The notes under the pieces are model-generated. The model had not been told where the DNA came from. It made no database searches and saw only the letters and a list, made by a program, of their open reading frames with translations. From an uncultured Alistipes sp. (GTDB lineage Bacteria > Bacteroidota > Bacteroidia > Bacteroidales > Rikenellaceae), in NCBI GenBank assembly GCA_900546065.1, contig URBK01000010.1, positions 31,236 through 95,235 of the forward strand: a stretch of 64,000 nt of DNA, written 5' to 3'. Made by a program: the position numbers and the translations under genes. Below are positions 50,741 to 60,376 of this stretch, in pieces (position 1 is the first letter of the stretch; each line of letters opens with the position of its first letter).

Positions 50741-53700
50741 TTACTCTTTTGATTTTCCCGCGCTCTTTTTTGCGGCGGCGGCATCACCCCCGTCGGCAGC
50801 CTTGTCGCCCACCGTCTCGAGCATAAGCTCGACGGCGCGGCGCAGCTGCATGTCCTCGCCGCGGAGCTGCGCCTCCGGCGGCGTTATCACATAGATATCG
50901 GGCTCGACCTGCGTATTTTCAGAGAAGACGCCCCGCATGTCGCGGCACCCGACCTCCGGTATGCCGAAGACGATCGTCGGGTCGATCTGCGTCTCCCACC
51001 ATACGGCCGTCATCGTTCCGGGCACGGGCGTACCCACAAGCTTGCCCAGACCCAGCTCCTTATATACCCACGGCGTGCCGCAGGCGTTCGAGTAGTTGTC
51101 CTCGCATATAAGCATGCACGACGGGCGCAGCCACTTGTTGAAGGGGTCCGAACCGATATACTGTCCGCGCGGCACGAACTGCTGGTACTCCTTGCCCCCG
51201 AGCAGCGTCACCACATCGTCGTGCAACCATCCGCCGCCGTTGTGGCGCGTGTCGATAACCACGGCCTCGCAGTTGCGGAAGCGGCCCAGAAGCTCGCTGT
51301 AAAGATGTCGGAAGCTCTCGCTGTCCATCGCCCGTATGTGGACATAGCCCACACGTCCGTCCGAGAGGCGCTCAACCTCCTTGCGGCAGCGCTCGCGCCA
51401 GCGGTTGTAGAGCAGTTCGTTCAGCTCGCCCGAGCTGATGCCCCGAACCGACACCTCGAACGTCTTGCCTCCCTTGCGGATGCCGAGGCGCATCTTGCGC
51501 CCCACCTTGCCCTCGAACAGGGGATAGTAGTCCTCCCCCGCGAGGATCTTCTCGCCGTCGACGCTCTCGATAATGCAGCCCGCCTCAACGTCGGTCTTCA
51601 TCACGGCGAAGGGACTCTTGGCTATAACCTCCTTGATCTTGAGTCCGTCGCCCTCGTACTCCTCATCGAAGAATACCCCGAGCGAAGCGGTCGCCAGCGA
51701 CGCACCCGGGCCGTAGTAGCGCGCACCCGTATGCGAGGCGTTCAGCTCGCCCAGCATCTCGGAGAGCATCTCCGTGAAGTCGTAGTTGTTGTTTATGTGG
51801 GGCAGGAAGCGGGCATAGACACCGCGGTAGTAGTCCCAGTCCACACCGTGCAGGTCAACGTCGTAGAACTTGTCCTTGACCTGACTCCATACGTGGTTGA
51901 AGATATAGTCGCGCTCCTCGTAGGGACGATAGTCCTGAAAAGCCTCGAAGCCGATGCGCTTGGTCTGGCCGTTGGCCAGCGACACGCTGCGCAGGCCGCC
52001 GTCGCAGATATAGAGGTTCTCGACATTGCGGTCCGCAACGAACGACCCGCCGCCGATGCCCTTGACCAGAATGCGGGTCGAGTAGTCCTTCAGGTCACGC
52101 ACCCACAGATCCACCGAGCCGTCCTCGGCCCCGATCACATAGTAGAGCTTGTCGCCCGTCTTCGACAGCAGGGCCAATATCCCGCGCGACGAGTGGGCCG
52201 TAAGGCGCACGACACGGTCGCGGCAGTTTTCGAGGTCGAACTCCAGCGGCTCCACCTCCGGAATGGCCGCCTCGCCCTTCTCGCCGGCCTTCTCCTCGGC
52301 CTTCTTCTCATCCTCGGCCTTCTTCTCGTCGGCCTTCTTCTCCTTCTGCGACTTGTTCTCCTCCAGAAGCGCCAGATCCTCCTTGTTCATGCGGAACTTC
52401 TCATAGGCCTCAACGTCGAAGAACATGATGTAGACATCATCCTCGGCGCCCCACGAGCCGTGGCTGCGGTAGCCCGCGCGGTCGCTGTACCAGATCATCG
52501 CCTTGCCGTCCAGAACCCACTTGGCACCGCGGTCCGTATAGCCGCTCTGCGTCAGGTTGTGCATCTCGCCCGAGCCGTCAGCCTTGACCAGAACAACGTC
52601 CTTGTTGTTCCAGCCGCCGATGCCGATATAGTCCGACAGGATCCAGCGGCTGTCGGGCGACCACTCGAAGTGCTGGTCTCCGTCCGAATACGAATACTGC
52701 CACTTGCCATCCATCGCCGTGCGCACCTTGCCGCTCTTGAGGTTCACAACGCGGATGGCCGTGCGGTTCTCAAGGAAAGCAACCTCCTTGCCGTCGGGAC
52801 TGTATGCCGGCTGGAACGACGCCGCCTTCGAGTTGGTCAGATTGCGCTCCCTGATCTCGGTGGCGTAGGTGAACTGCTTCTCCTCCTTGTCGGCGATCGT
52901 AGCCTCGTATATCTGCCACAGACCGTCACGCTCCGAGGCGTAGACTATCGCGCTGCCGTCGGGCGAGAACTGTACGTCGCGCTCCTGATCCTGCGTCGAG
53001 GTTATCTGGCGCGTGGTGTTGTACTCAACCGAGGTGACATATACGTCACCCCCCATGATGAAGGCCACCTCCTTGCCCGTGGGCGAGGGAGAGATCTCTC
53101 GCGCGCCGCTCGTGCGCAGACGCCGTATGACGTCGCGGTCCTGCTTGTCGGCCACGATCTCGACCGCGACCTTCTGCGGCTCGCCTCCCTCGCGAAGAGT
53201 ATATAGCTCGCCGTCCTGCGAGAAGCAGAGCGTGCCGTCACGCGAGATCGACAGGAAACGCACCGGATTCTTCTCGAAGCGTGTCACCTGCTCGGCCTCC
53301 GACGCCCCCACGCGGCGGTGCCATACGTTCGAGGTGCCGTCCTGCTCCGAAAGGTAGAAGAACGACTCGCCGTCGGGTGCCCATACGGGCTCGCGGTCCT
53401 CACCCTCGAAGTCGGTCTGCTTGGCGTAGGTGCGCTCGCCCGCCAGCGTGCAGATCCACACGTCGCGCGAGATCGAGGCCTTCTCGTGCTTGCGCCACGG
53501 GTCCTCGTAACCCTTGCGGTCGTGGTATATCAGACGGCCGCCCTCGCCGTCGACCCATATATGCTCCATGGGCAGCGACGAGAAGAGATGCGGACGCCCG
53601 CCCCGCGTCGCCACGGAATATACCTGCGGGAACTGCGACGAGGGGAACTGCGCATCCTCGGCCGAAGGCATGATGTAGGCCGAGAAGAGCACCGTGCTGT

Positions 53701-54052
53701 CCGTGAGGAACGCCACGGGGCGCTCGGCCGCAGAGTGTGTGGTCAAACGCCGCGGCTCGCCGCCTCCGGCATCCACGATGAATACATCCATTCCCCCCAG
53801 ACGGTCCGAAGCAAAGGCTATGCTGCGGCTGTCGGGACTCCACACGGGGTCGGTGTCATGCCCCGCATGCGAGGTAAGCTGCTCGGCGCGCCCGCCACCA
53901 ACAGGCACGATGTAGATGTCGCCCCGATAGGTGAAGGCGATGCGTGTGCCGTCGGGCGAGATGGCGTTATGCCGCAGCCACAACGGCGCTTCGGCCGCCG
54001 CGGCGCACGTCACCGCCGCCGCAAGGGCCATGGTCGTAAAGAGTCTCTTCAT
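50741..54052 (-). CDS. Tricorn-like S41 peptidase, secreted
   Basis: A 1103-residue protease related to archaeal tricorn, with a signal peptide (cleavage near TCAAAAEAP), so it is periplasmic. The first 650 residues are two WD/PD40-type beta-propellers (WSPDSRSIAFASDR, FSPDGSAIVYASERDG, YSPDGKEVAFLENR). A Lys/Glu/Ala-rich insert sits at about residues 555-598. A PDZ-like domain (about 800-880) and an S41 catalytic domain follow, with RHNGGGWLHDD and the probable nucleophile Ser988 in CEDNYSNACG. The final GVFSENTQVEPDIYV matches tricorn homologues. It probably trims peptides from periplasmic proteins. Monocistronic. Confidence 0.92.
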   Translation of the reverse strand: MKRLFTTMALAAAVTCAAAAEAPLWLRHNAISPDGTRIAFTYRGDIYIVPVGGGRAEQLTSHAGHDTDPVWSPDSRSIAFASDRLGGMDVFIVDAGGGEPRRLTTHSAAERPVAFLTDSTVLFSAYIMPSAEDAQFPSSQFPQVYSVATRGGRPHLFSSLPMEHIWVDGEGGRLIYHDRKGYEDPWRKHEKASISRDVWICTLAGERTYAKQTDFEGEDREPVWAPDGESFFYLSEQDGTSNVWHRRVGASEAEQVTRFEKNPVRFLSISRDGTLCFSQDGELYTLREGGEPQKVAVEIVADKQDRDVIRRLRTSGAREISPSPTGKEVAFIMGGDVYVTSVEYNTTRQITSTQDQERDVQFSPDGSAIVYASERDGLWQIYEATIADKEEKQFTYATEIRERNLTNSKAASFQPAYSPDGKEVAFLENRTAIRVVNLKSGKVRTAMDGKWQYSYSDGDQHFEWSPDSRWILSDYIGIGGWNNKDVVLVKADGSGEMHNLTQSGYTDRGAKWVLDGKAMIWYSDRAGYRSHGSWGAEDDVYIMFFDVEAYEKFRMNKEDLALLEENKSQKEKKADEKKAEDEKKAEEKAGEKGEAAIPEVEPLEFDLENCRDRVVRLTAHSSRGILALLSKTGDKLYYVIGAEDGSVDLWVRDLKDYSTRILVKGIGGGSFVADRNVENLYICDGGLRSVSLANGQTKRIGFEAFQDYRPYEERDYIFNHVWSQVKDKFYDVDLHGVDWDYYRGVYARFLPHINNNYDFTEMLSEMLGELNASHTGARYYGPGASLATASLGVFFDEEYEGDGLKIKEVIAKSPFAVMKTDVEAGCIIESVDGEKILAGEDYYPLFEGKVGRKMRLGIRKGGKTFEVSVRGISSGELNELLYNRWRERCRKEVERLSDGRVGYVHIRAMDSESFRHLYSELLGRFRNCEAVVIDTRHNGGGWLHDDVVTLLGGKEYQQFVPRGQYIGSDPFNKWLRPSCMLICEDNYSNACGTPWVYKELGLGKLVGTPVPGTMTAVWWETQIDPTIVFGIPEVGCRDMRGVFSENTQVEPDIYVITPPEAQLRGEDMQLRRAVELMLETVGDKAADGGDAAAAKKSAGKSKE

Positions 54053-54273
54053 GCTGTATGTTTTTTACGGATTATACCTCCAAAGGTCGTTTTATGTCCC
54101 AAAATTAAACATAAAACCACCCCATTCATCCTCCGCGCTCAACTTTTTATCTCTCCGCACCCTCATTTCTTCCCGCCGGAGCGTCTGAAATACCGCACGG
54201 CACACCCACGCCCGATCCAAATTCCACCCCCGGCCGCCCCCCGCCCGCACACGATGTGAAAAAGAGCATGCGA

Positions 54274-54305
54274 TTTGGAGGCTTGGACAATATTGCCTAT
54301 CTTTG
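54274..54305 (+). promoter_or_regulatory. Distal promoter of murA
   Basis: TTTG (54274-54277), 20 nt, then TATCTTTG (54298-54305). The leader would be about 110 nt. Confidence 0.75.
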
Positions 54306-54359
54306 AATAGGATAGCGTTCCCGCGCCGCGGCCCCACGCAAAAAACAAAAGTTTTAGTA

Positions 54360-54367
54360 TATCTTTG
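54360..54367 (+). promoter_or_regulatory. Possible proximal -7 box of murA
   Basis: A second TATCTTTG lies 53 nt before the ATG without a clear -33. It would make murA doubly promoted. Confidence 0.45.
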
Positions 54368-54420
54368 CGTCCGGTTTGGCCCGCCGCCATCCGCCGAAAC
54401 TAAAAACAGAGATCCGATAT

Positions 54421-55731
54421 ATGGCCGTATTCAAAGTCGAAGGAGGCACCCGCCTGCACGGCGAACTCCGACCCCAAGGGGCAAAGAACGAAGCGCTGGA
54501 GATACTGTGCGCAACGCTGCTCACACCCGAGCGCGTCGTGGTACACAACGTCCCCCAGATAATAGATGTCATGCAGCTCATCGAGCTGCTCGCGGCAATG
54601 GGCGTCGAGGTCGAGCACCTCGGCGGCGACTCCTACTCCTTCCGCGCCGCCGACATAAATCTCGACTACCTGCGCAGCGAGGACTACCACCGCCGCTGCC
54701 GCCGCCTGCGCGGCTCGGTCATGATGATAGGCCCCCTGCTGGCACGTTTCGGTGTCGGATACATACCCAAACCCGGCGGTGACAAGATCGGCCGCCGCCG
54801 TCTCGACACCCACTTCATCGGCTTCCAGAAGCTCGGCGCAACCTTCGACTTCGATCAGGCCGACGAGTTCTTCTCCGTCGAGGCACGGCGTCTCCACGGA
54901 TGCTACATGCTCCTCGACGAGGCCTCCGTCACCGGTACCGCCAACATAATCATGGCCGCCGTCTTCGCCGAGGGATTCACCACCATCTACAACGCCGCAT
55001 GCGAGCCTTACGTGCAGCAGCTCTGCCGCATGCTCAACCGCATGGGCGCACGCATCTCGGGCATAGCCTCGAACCTGCTCACAATAGAAGGCGTGCGCGA
55101 ACTCCACGGCACGGAACATACCCTGCTGCCCGACATGATCGAGGTGGGCAGCTTCATCGGCATGGCCGCGATGACCCGCTCGGAACTCACCATAAAGGAT
55201 GTGTCGTACGACAACCTCGGAATCATACCCGCACAGTTCGCACGCCTCGGCATACGCTTCGAGCAGCGCGGCGACGACATATATATCCCCGAGCAGGAGC
55301 ACTACGCCATCGAGAGCTTCATCGACGGCTCCATCATGACCATAGCCGATGCTCCGTGGCCGGGCCTCACGCCCGACCTGCTGTCGATATTCCTCGTGGT
55401 GGCGACGCAGGCCAAGGGGGCCGTGCTCATACACCAGAAGATGTTCGAGAGCCGCCTCTTCTTCGTCGACAAGCTCATCGACATGGGCGCCCAGATCATC
55501 CTCTGCGACCCCCACCGCGCCACCGTCATAGGCCACGACCGACGCATACCCCTGCGCGCGACGCGCATGTCGTCGCCCGACATACGTGCCGGCGTGGCGC
55601 TGCTCATCGCGGCCATGAGCGCCGAGGGCACCAGCACCATACAGAACATCGAGCAGATCGACCGCGGCTACCGCGACATCGACGGCCGCCTCAACGCCCT
55701 CGGCGCCCGAATAACCCGTATCGAGGAGTAA
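54421..55731 (+). CDS. murA: UDP-GlcNAc 1-carboxyvinyltransferase MurA, Asp-type active site
   Basis: Transfers enolpyruvate from PEP to UDP-GlcNAc, the first committed step of peptidoglycan synthesis, in the cytoplasm. ATG 54421 ([20 protein letters not shown]) is the family start; the substrate Lys-Asn pair is in AKNEALEIL. The 436-residue length is normal. The mobile loop reads [14 protein letters not shown]: Asp121 replaces the cysteine (Cys115 in E. coli) that fosfomycin alkylates. Asp at this site is known to give fosfomycin insensitivity in other bacteria, so resistance is predicted. The thymidine kinase gene follows after 112 nt on the same strand. Confidence 0.94.
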   Translation: MAVFKVEGGTRLHGELRPQGAKNEALEILCATLLTPERVVVHNVPQIIDVMQLIELLAAMGVEVEHLGGDSYSFRAADINLDYLRSEDYHRRCRRLRGSVMMIGPLLARFGVGYIPKPGGDKIGRRRLDTHFIGFQKLGATFDFDQADEFFSVEARRLHGCYMLLDEASVTGTANIIMAAVFAEGFTTIYNAACEPYVQQLCRMLNRMGARISGIASNLLTIEGVRELHGTEHTLLPDMIEVGSFIGMAAMTRSELTIKDVSYDNLGIIPAQFARLGIRFEQRGDDIYIPEQEHYAIESFIDGSIMTIADAPWPGLTPDLLSIFLVVATQAKGAVLIHQKMFESRLFFVDKLIDMGAQIILCDPHRATVIGHDRRIPLRATRMSSPDIRAGVALLIAAMSAEGTSTIQNIEQIDRGYRDIDGRLNALGARITRIEE

Positions 55732-55843
55732 CCATACCGACACCCGTCCCGACGGCTGCAGCACATCCGCCCCGCCATACACACGGCGGAGGCTTCCCCA
55801 TGCCACGGCGGGGCGAGACGGAAGACATATAAAACACCGGAGA

Positions 55844-56428
55844 ATGTTATTGGAATATACGAAACACCGCGGCCGTATCGAAGTGATATGCGGGTCGATG
55901 TTCTCGGGCAAGACCGAGGAGCTGATACGGCGGCTGCGCCGCGCCCAGTTCGCAAACCAGCGGGTCGAGATATTCAAGCCCGCGGTCGATACCCGCTATT
56001 CGAACGACGAGGTGGTGTCGCACGAGGGACACTCGCTGCGTTCGACCCCCGTCGAGTCGTCGCAGACGCTGCTGCTAATGGCCGGCAATGTCGACGTCGT
56101 GGGCATAGACGAGGCGCAGTTCTTCGACGACGGCCTCACCGACGCCTGCAACAGGCTCGCCTCGCAGGGCGTCAGGGTCATAGTCGCTGGACTCGACATG
56201 GACTACACCGGACGCCCCTTCGGCCCCATGCCCGCACTCATGGCCGTGGCCGAACACGTCACAAAGGTACATGCTATATGCGTCCGCTGCGGCGACCCCG
56301 CGCAATACTCCCACCGTCTGAAGGCCGACCCGCGTCTGGTGATGCTCGGCGAGAAGGAGTCATACGAACCCCTCTGCCGCCACTGCTTCGAGCAGGTCAT
56401 GGCCGAGGAGCACGCGGCCGCAAAGTAA
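55844..56428 (+). CDS. tdk: Thymidine kinase (type II)
   Basis: Phosphorylates thymidine for pyrimidine salvage. The 194-residue protein has the P-loop [20 protein letters not shown], the catalytic DEAQFFDD, and the thymidine lid region [16 protein letters not shown]. The zinc ribbon [11 protein letters not shown] and CRHCFEQV is complete. The length and motif order fit the homotetrameric bacterial/cytosolic type. It is downstream of murA on the same strand with a 112-nt gap and no separate promoter, so a shared transcript is likely. Confidence 0.95.
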   Translation: MLLEYTKHRGRIEVICGSMFSGKTEELIRRLRRAQFANQRVEIFKPAVDTRYSNDEVVSHEGHSLRSTPVESSQTLLLMAGNVDVVGIDEAQFFDDGLTDACNRLASQGVRVIVAGLDMDYTGRPFGPMPALMAVAEHVTKVHAICVRCGDPAQYSHRLKADPRLVMLGEKESYEPLCRHCFEQVMAEEHAAAK

Positions 56429-56580
56429 TCCACCCAATCTGCCACACACAACAACGGCTTCCGACCTTTTTTCGAGAGAAAAAAGATAGTCTTACGGCAG
56501 GGCAGGGCACGCAACTCCCACCCAAAACAGCGGCGGCCGACCTTTCGGGGTCGGCCGCCGATCCTATATCATCCGCCGCA

Positions 56581-57519
56581 TCACTTCACGAACTTGGCCT
56601 TCGAGAGATACTTGGCGCTCTGCTTGGCGGCATCGAACATGCGCTCCATGATCTCCTCATCCGAGAGCTTCTCGCCTGCGGCGTTATGCTCCTCGCGCAG
56701 CCATCCCGGAATCTCGATCTCCACCACATAGTCCTTCATGCCGTTGGCATAGAACTGCTTGAAGATCGACTCGAAATCGATCGTGCCGCTGGCACCGATA
56801 ACGAAGTCATCCTTCACGTGGAGCATGCGCACACGGTTGGGATACTTCTTCAGGTAGGCAACGGGATCCTTGCCACCCTTGGTGCACCAATAGACGTCCA
56901 ACTCGAAGAATACGTAGCTCGGGTCGGTATGCTCGACAAGATACTCCCACATCACCTTGTCCGAATCCTTCAGCTTGGCGAACTCGCCCGAATGGTTGTG
57001 GTAGCCCAGCTTGAGACCGTACTCCGATGCGATCTTGCCGATACGGTTGAAGTAGTCACACATCTGCTGCACGCCCTTCTCCGTGTAGTCGACGCCGTAG
57101 CTCGGGATAACGACATAACTGCCGCCGCACGCCCTCTGTATCTCGAAGATCTGGCGCCAGCGCGCAATCACTTCATCCTCCTTTGCGGGGTCCTCTTGTA
57201 TACCCGTGTGGGTCGAGACGATCTCCATGCCGTTACGGTCACAGATGGCCTTGAACTCCGCGGGCGCAAGTCCGAACACCTTGGTGTCGCCGCCCCACTG
57301 CACAAGCTCGGCAACGTTGTAACCCATGTCGGCCAGACGCTTGATCGAACCCGCAGGGTCCTTCTGTACGGCTCCCATCACCGAATAGAGCTGAATGCCG
57401 ATCTTCTTTTTCTTTGCGGCCGCCTGCTCCGGCATGGCGACCATCGCTGCGGATGCCACGATGCATAGTGCCGTCAATGCAGCCCTGCGACATCCCTGCC
57501 ATAAAGTTGAGGTCTTCAT
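56581..57519 (-). CDS. Secreted sugar phosphate isomerase/epimerase-like TIM barrel
   Basis: A 312-residue xylose-isomerase-like TIM barrel (AP endonuclease 2 superfamily). The start at 57519 gives a signal peptide (cleavage near MPEQAAAKKKK), so it should act outside the cytoplasm. The barrel opens with IGIQLYSVMGAVQKDPAG and has the metal-ligand blocks KLGYHNHSGEF and FFELDVYWCTKGG, then RMLHVKDDF and DYVVEIEIPGW. Secreted members of this family occur with DUF1080 proteins and oxidoreductases in 3-keto-sugar pathways of Bacteroidetes, though here it stands alone. Reaction unknown. Confidence 0.85.
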   Translation of the reverse strand: MKTSTLWQGCRRAALTALCIVASAAMVAMPEQAAAKKKKIGIQLYSVMGAVQKDPAGSIKRLADMGYNVAELVQWGGDTKVFGLAPAEFKAICDRNGMEIVSTHTGIQEDPAKEDEVIARWRQIFEIQRACGGSYVVIPSYGVDYTEKGVQQMCDYFNRIGKIASEYGLKLGYHNHSGEFAKLKDSDKVMWEYLVEHTDPSYVFFELDVYWCTKGGKDPVAYLKKYPNRVRMLHVKDDFVIGASGTIDFESIFKQFYANGMKDYVVEIEIPGWLREEHNAAGEKLSDEEIMERMFDAAKQSAKYLSKAKFVK

Positions 57520-57796
57520 AGTTCTGGTATTTAATTGTTTCGCCACCCCGCAAAGACTATTTCCACAGGGCGACAAGGTTAGTCCTCAACGGTTATTCTT
57601 TACAAATATATTAATATTATTCAATCCCCACAACAATTTTCTGAAATTCTCGCTCCCTGTCGTCCGTTTTTGTTACACTTGTTAACACACCGGCCAATAT
57701 TCAAAAACTTAACTCCCTACATCTCAACGCCGAGCATAATCCTCCCGCCCATCCGCATGTTCCCCCGCCGTCGGGGCGAGCAGAGTATGCGCAGTA

Positions 57797-57880
57797 TGTG
57801 CAGGGAGTGCGCAGAGAGGGCTGAGAGGGTGCAGAGAGTGCGTAGGGAGTGTGCAGGGAGTGTGCAGGGAGTGTGTCGGC
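57797..57880. repeat. Purine-rich degenerate repeat (GTGCAGGGA-like)
   Basis: Words GTGCAGGGA, GTGCAGAGA and GTGTGCAGGGA recur about nine times with a 10-13-nt spacing. It lies in the 570-nt spacer between the isomerase gene and rpmH. Confidence 0.75.
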
Positions 57881-58034
57881 CACAGGACGACGGCCGACCG
57901 ATGGGTTCGGCGAGAACGATATGACGATATCCGGACTGCGCCGAGGCCCGAAAGAGATATCTAAAATGAAGATACCGGAAACGGCAGAAGCGGAGAGTGA
58001 AAATACAGGGGAACAAACAGAGGGCGGCGGCAAA

Positions 58035-58074
58035 AAAAACGACAGGGAACCGCGTCCGGTTCCCTGTCGTTTTT
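58035..58074. terminator. Strong bidirectional terminator at rpmH
   Basis: An 18-bp perfect stem (58035-58052 with 58057-58074) with a 4-nt loop and A5/T5 ends, 18 nt after the rpmH stop. Confidence 0.9.
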
Positions 58075-58092
58075 CCGACGGCGTCGGTAAAA

Positions 58093-58254
58093 CTAAGCGT
58101 ACTTGAAGGTCGACTCGTCCGAAACGGTCAACTTCTTGCGTCCCTTAGCGCGACGCGCAGCCAACACCTTGCGGCCGTTGGCCGTAGCCATTCTCTGGCG
58201 GAATCCGTGCTTGTTGATCCGCTTGCGGCGAGAAGGCTGATAAGTTCTTTTCAT
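58093..58254 (-). CDS. rpmH: 50S ribosomal protein L34
   Basis: A 53-residue basic protein of the large ribosomal subunit. The reading [20 protein letters not shown] is the L34 signature, followed by [20 protein letters not shown]; the tail [13 protein letters not shown] is typical of Bacteroidetes. An in-frame ATG two codons upstream (58260) could add Met-Ala; the family start MKRT was preferred. It has its own strong promoter at 58365-58395 and a strong terminator. No dnaA, rnpA or yidC lies beside it, so the classical rpmH cluster is broken here. Confidence 0.95.
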   Translation of the reverse strand: MKRTYQPSRRKRINKHGFRQRMATANGRKVLAARRAKGRKKLTVSDESTFKYA

Positions 58255-58364
58255 TGCCATAACGATATCGTATTTGTGTTTGTTCTACTTGCGCCCGCCG
58301 GCATCACGCCGATAGGCTTCACACATCGGAGCGCCAAGCGATGCAGCTATTCCGACGCGGAGTG

Positions 58365-58395
58365 CAAAGGTAAGAGGTTTTTCCTTTTTCGCAAA
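58365..58395 (-). promoter_or_regulatory. Promoter of rpmH
   Basis: On the minus strand TTTG (58395-58392), 19 nt, then TACCTTTG (58372-58365). The leader is about 105 nt. Confidence 0.8.
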
Positions 58396-58489
58396 ATATT
58401 TTGACGACAAATCGCCTTTCGGGGCGTTTTTTCTCTCGTTGAGAGCATTATGGGTTCCCTTACGGGGCTTGTTTCACACATCCAAGCCC

Positions 58490-58608
58490 CACCGCGCCCC
58501 ACCGCGCCTCTCCTCTCTCGCATCCTCCTTTACGCCTGCCCTCTTGCATCCTCTCTTGCTCCCTCTCTCGCTATCTTGCGACCTCTCTCGCTCCCCGGGC
58601 CTTGCGGC
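58490..58608 (-). repeat. Purine-rich repeat tract after the DUF4924 gene
   Basis: On the minus strand a GA-rich tract with recurrent GCAAGAGAGG and GCGAGAGAGG words directly follows the DUF4924 stop. It is another member of the 3'-end repeat pattern in this window. No gene or sharp terminator is seen. Confidence 0.6.
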
Positions 58609-58609
58609 A

Positions 58610-59167
58610 TCACATATCCTTGAAGAGGTCCAGCTCGCCGCGTTCGGCCTTGCCGTAGATGGCCGCCAGCTCTCCCACCACGGGAGATATCAGCTCCACG
58701 GTGTCGGCGATAGCCGCCGCGCCCTTGCCGTCGCCCCTGATGCGGTAGAGCATCGCCGCATAGAGCGCGCGGAAGCATATCTCCGTGTCGGAGATGTTGT
58801 CGTCGTGCAGCATCGCCCGCAGCTTCGGCAGCTCGGGCGCAAGGCGCGCAAAGGTATGACGGTAGTGCTCCCCCACGGGGGCGCGCATAAGGTGCAGGTG
58901 GAGGTTGTGAAGGTCGCCTATAAGGTGGAGCGTATGGTCGAGGTGGCCGCTCTGCTCCTTGCCCTCCTTGCGCAGCAGCGAGGCCAGATCGAGATACCAT
59001 GCCAGAATCTCGTCCTTGCGCTGCTGGGGCACCTCGCGCGGCGCCACCAGCTGCGAATATATCGCCTCGGGGCTAAACTGCAACGCCCGCAGCAGATCTT
59101 CCAGCTGCCACAGGTAGAGTATGTACTCCGCAATGTTCTCCTTGCGTTTCGCTTGTGCTATATCCAT
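58610..59167 (-). CDS. DUF4924 family protein
   Basis: A 185-residue, mostly helical cytoplasmic protein of the Bacteroidetes-specific DUF4924 family. The opening AQAKRKENIAEYILYLWQLE and the later blocks GHLDHTLHLIGDLHNLHLHL and DTEICFRALYAAMLYRIRG are characteristic. No catalytic motif is known. It is the last gene of a probable five-gene minus-strand run (cdd, rluA-type, dtd, nuclease, DUF4924), 68 nt after the nuclease gene. Function unknown. Confidence 0.85.
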   Translation of the reverse strand: MDIAQAKRKENIAEYILYLWQLEDLLRALQFSPEAIYSQLVAPREVPQQRKDEILAWYLDLASLLRKEGKEQSGHLDHTLHLIGDLHNLHLHLMRAPVGEHYRHTFARLAPELPKLRAMLHDDNISDTEICFRALYAAMLYRIRGDGKGAAAIADTVELISPVVGELAAIYGKAERGELDLFKDM

Positions 59168-59235
59168 ATAATCATGTTTTTATTGTCTTCTCCTCTCTCC
59201 GTCTCTCCGCCTTTTTTCACCCCTCTCCGCCCGCG

Positions 59236-60351
59236 CTACAAGCCCCAGTCCGAGGCTGCGGCACGCGACTTGGGGGCTGCGGGCACGTTGACGAAGAAAC
59301 GCTCGCCCGTCATACGCTCCAGATCCGCGACGCTCATCATCTCGGCCTCCGTCACCTCGCGTCCGCGCACGCCGCGGTGCCCAACCACAAAGGCCGCACA
59401 CTTCAGCTCGTCGGCCGCACAGTCGCGCACGCTGCGGCCCGTACGTCCCGAGCGCGTGCGCAGCAGCACCTTGTAATAGGCCGTAGGCACCGCCACTGTC
59501 TCGCCGTCATTTTTGTTGACGGTCGTACGCGCAGCTATCTTGCCCGCAACGGGGTCCGTGTAGTCCGAAAAGAGGCACCCCGTAACCACATACAGCGTAT
59601 CGGGGCATACCTGACCCTCGACAAAGACCTCAAGGTTGTTCCATGCGCCGCCCGCAGCGTTGAAGCCCGCCTGCGTCTGGGGCGCGATATTCGTCGGCAT
59701 GAAGGTCATGCGGTTGGCCTCCGCCGAGACCGTACGGTCGGCCGAGGCAAGCAGGTGGCCGCGCGTATACTCACCGTATGAGCGTTTCAGCGAGGGCTGT
59801 ATCTCCACGGGCAGCGCGGGGTCGAACGCATATCCCCCCGAGCGGCCCGAGTCGCCGCGGTAGCATTCGTGCAGCGGCGCGGCAACCCACACCGGGCAGC
59901 GGCGCGAAACACTGAAACAGGCCGTATGGCTTCGCCACGAGGCCGACGCCCCCTCCCCGCCGCAGAGGTGGTGGACATAGCGTCTGTCGCCGTCCGCACG
60001 CTCGGCGGGAAGCTCCGCCCACCCCGTACGATAGACCGTCCCGTCAATATCCTTGTTGTTGCCCGATGCGGGCTCTTCGCCCGATGCCGATTCTTCTCCC
60101 GTCGCGGGCTTCCCTTCCGACGCGTTTTTTTCGGTCGATGTTTCACTATTCGGGGCATCGCCGTCGGCAGGTGTCTGCTCTCCCCTGTCGGCAGGCTCCA
60201 CAAGCACCGTGCCCTCGCGAAGGGCTTCCGTCACCGCGGATACCGTATCCGAATGGTCGTACAGGTATCCGGCACACAGCACGACGGCCAAAACTGCAAG
60301 GTAGACAATCGGGCGGCGGGCGCTCATCCTGCGGGTTCTTCTTCTCACCAT
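59236..60351 (-). CDS. DNA/RNA non-specific endonuclease (NUC1), membrane-anchored
   Basis: A beta-beta-alpha-metal nuclease of the Serratia/NucA type, 371 residues. One N-terminal helix (about residues 14-30, or from Met9 if that start is used) anchors or exports it. A Glu/Ser/Ala-rich linker (about 50-105) follows, and then the nuclease domain. The active-site motif is YTRGHLLASADR with catalytic His199, a variant of DRGH. The metal-binding FMPTNIAPQTQAGFN and WNNLE are present. It probably degrades extracytoplasmic nucleic acid. It sits 25 nt after dtd in the cdd operon, which fits nucleotide salvage. Confidence 0.87.
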   Translation of the reverse strand: MVRRRTRRMSARRPIVYLAVLAVVLCAGYLYDHSDTVSAVTEALREGTVLVEPADRGEQTPADGDAPNSETSTEKNASEGKPATGEESASGEEPASGNNKDIDGTVYRTGWAELPAERADGDRRYVHHLCGGEGASASWRSHTACFSVSRRCPVWVAAPLHECYRGDSGRSGGYAFDPALPVEIQPSLKRSYGEYTRGHLLASADRTVSAEANRMTFMPTNIAPQTQAGFNAAGGAWNNLEVFVEGQVCPDTLYVVTGCLFSDYTDPVAGKIAARTTVNKNDGETVAVPTAYYKVLLRTRSGRTGRSVRDCAADELKCAAFVVGHRGVRGREVTEAEMMSVADLERMTGERFFVNVPAAPKSRAAASDWGL

Positions 60352-60376
60352 ATCTCTGAGGGTCTATTCGGGACGC

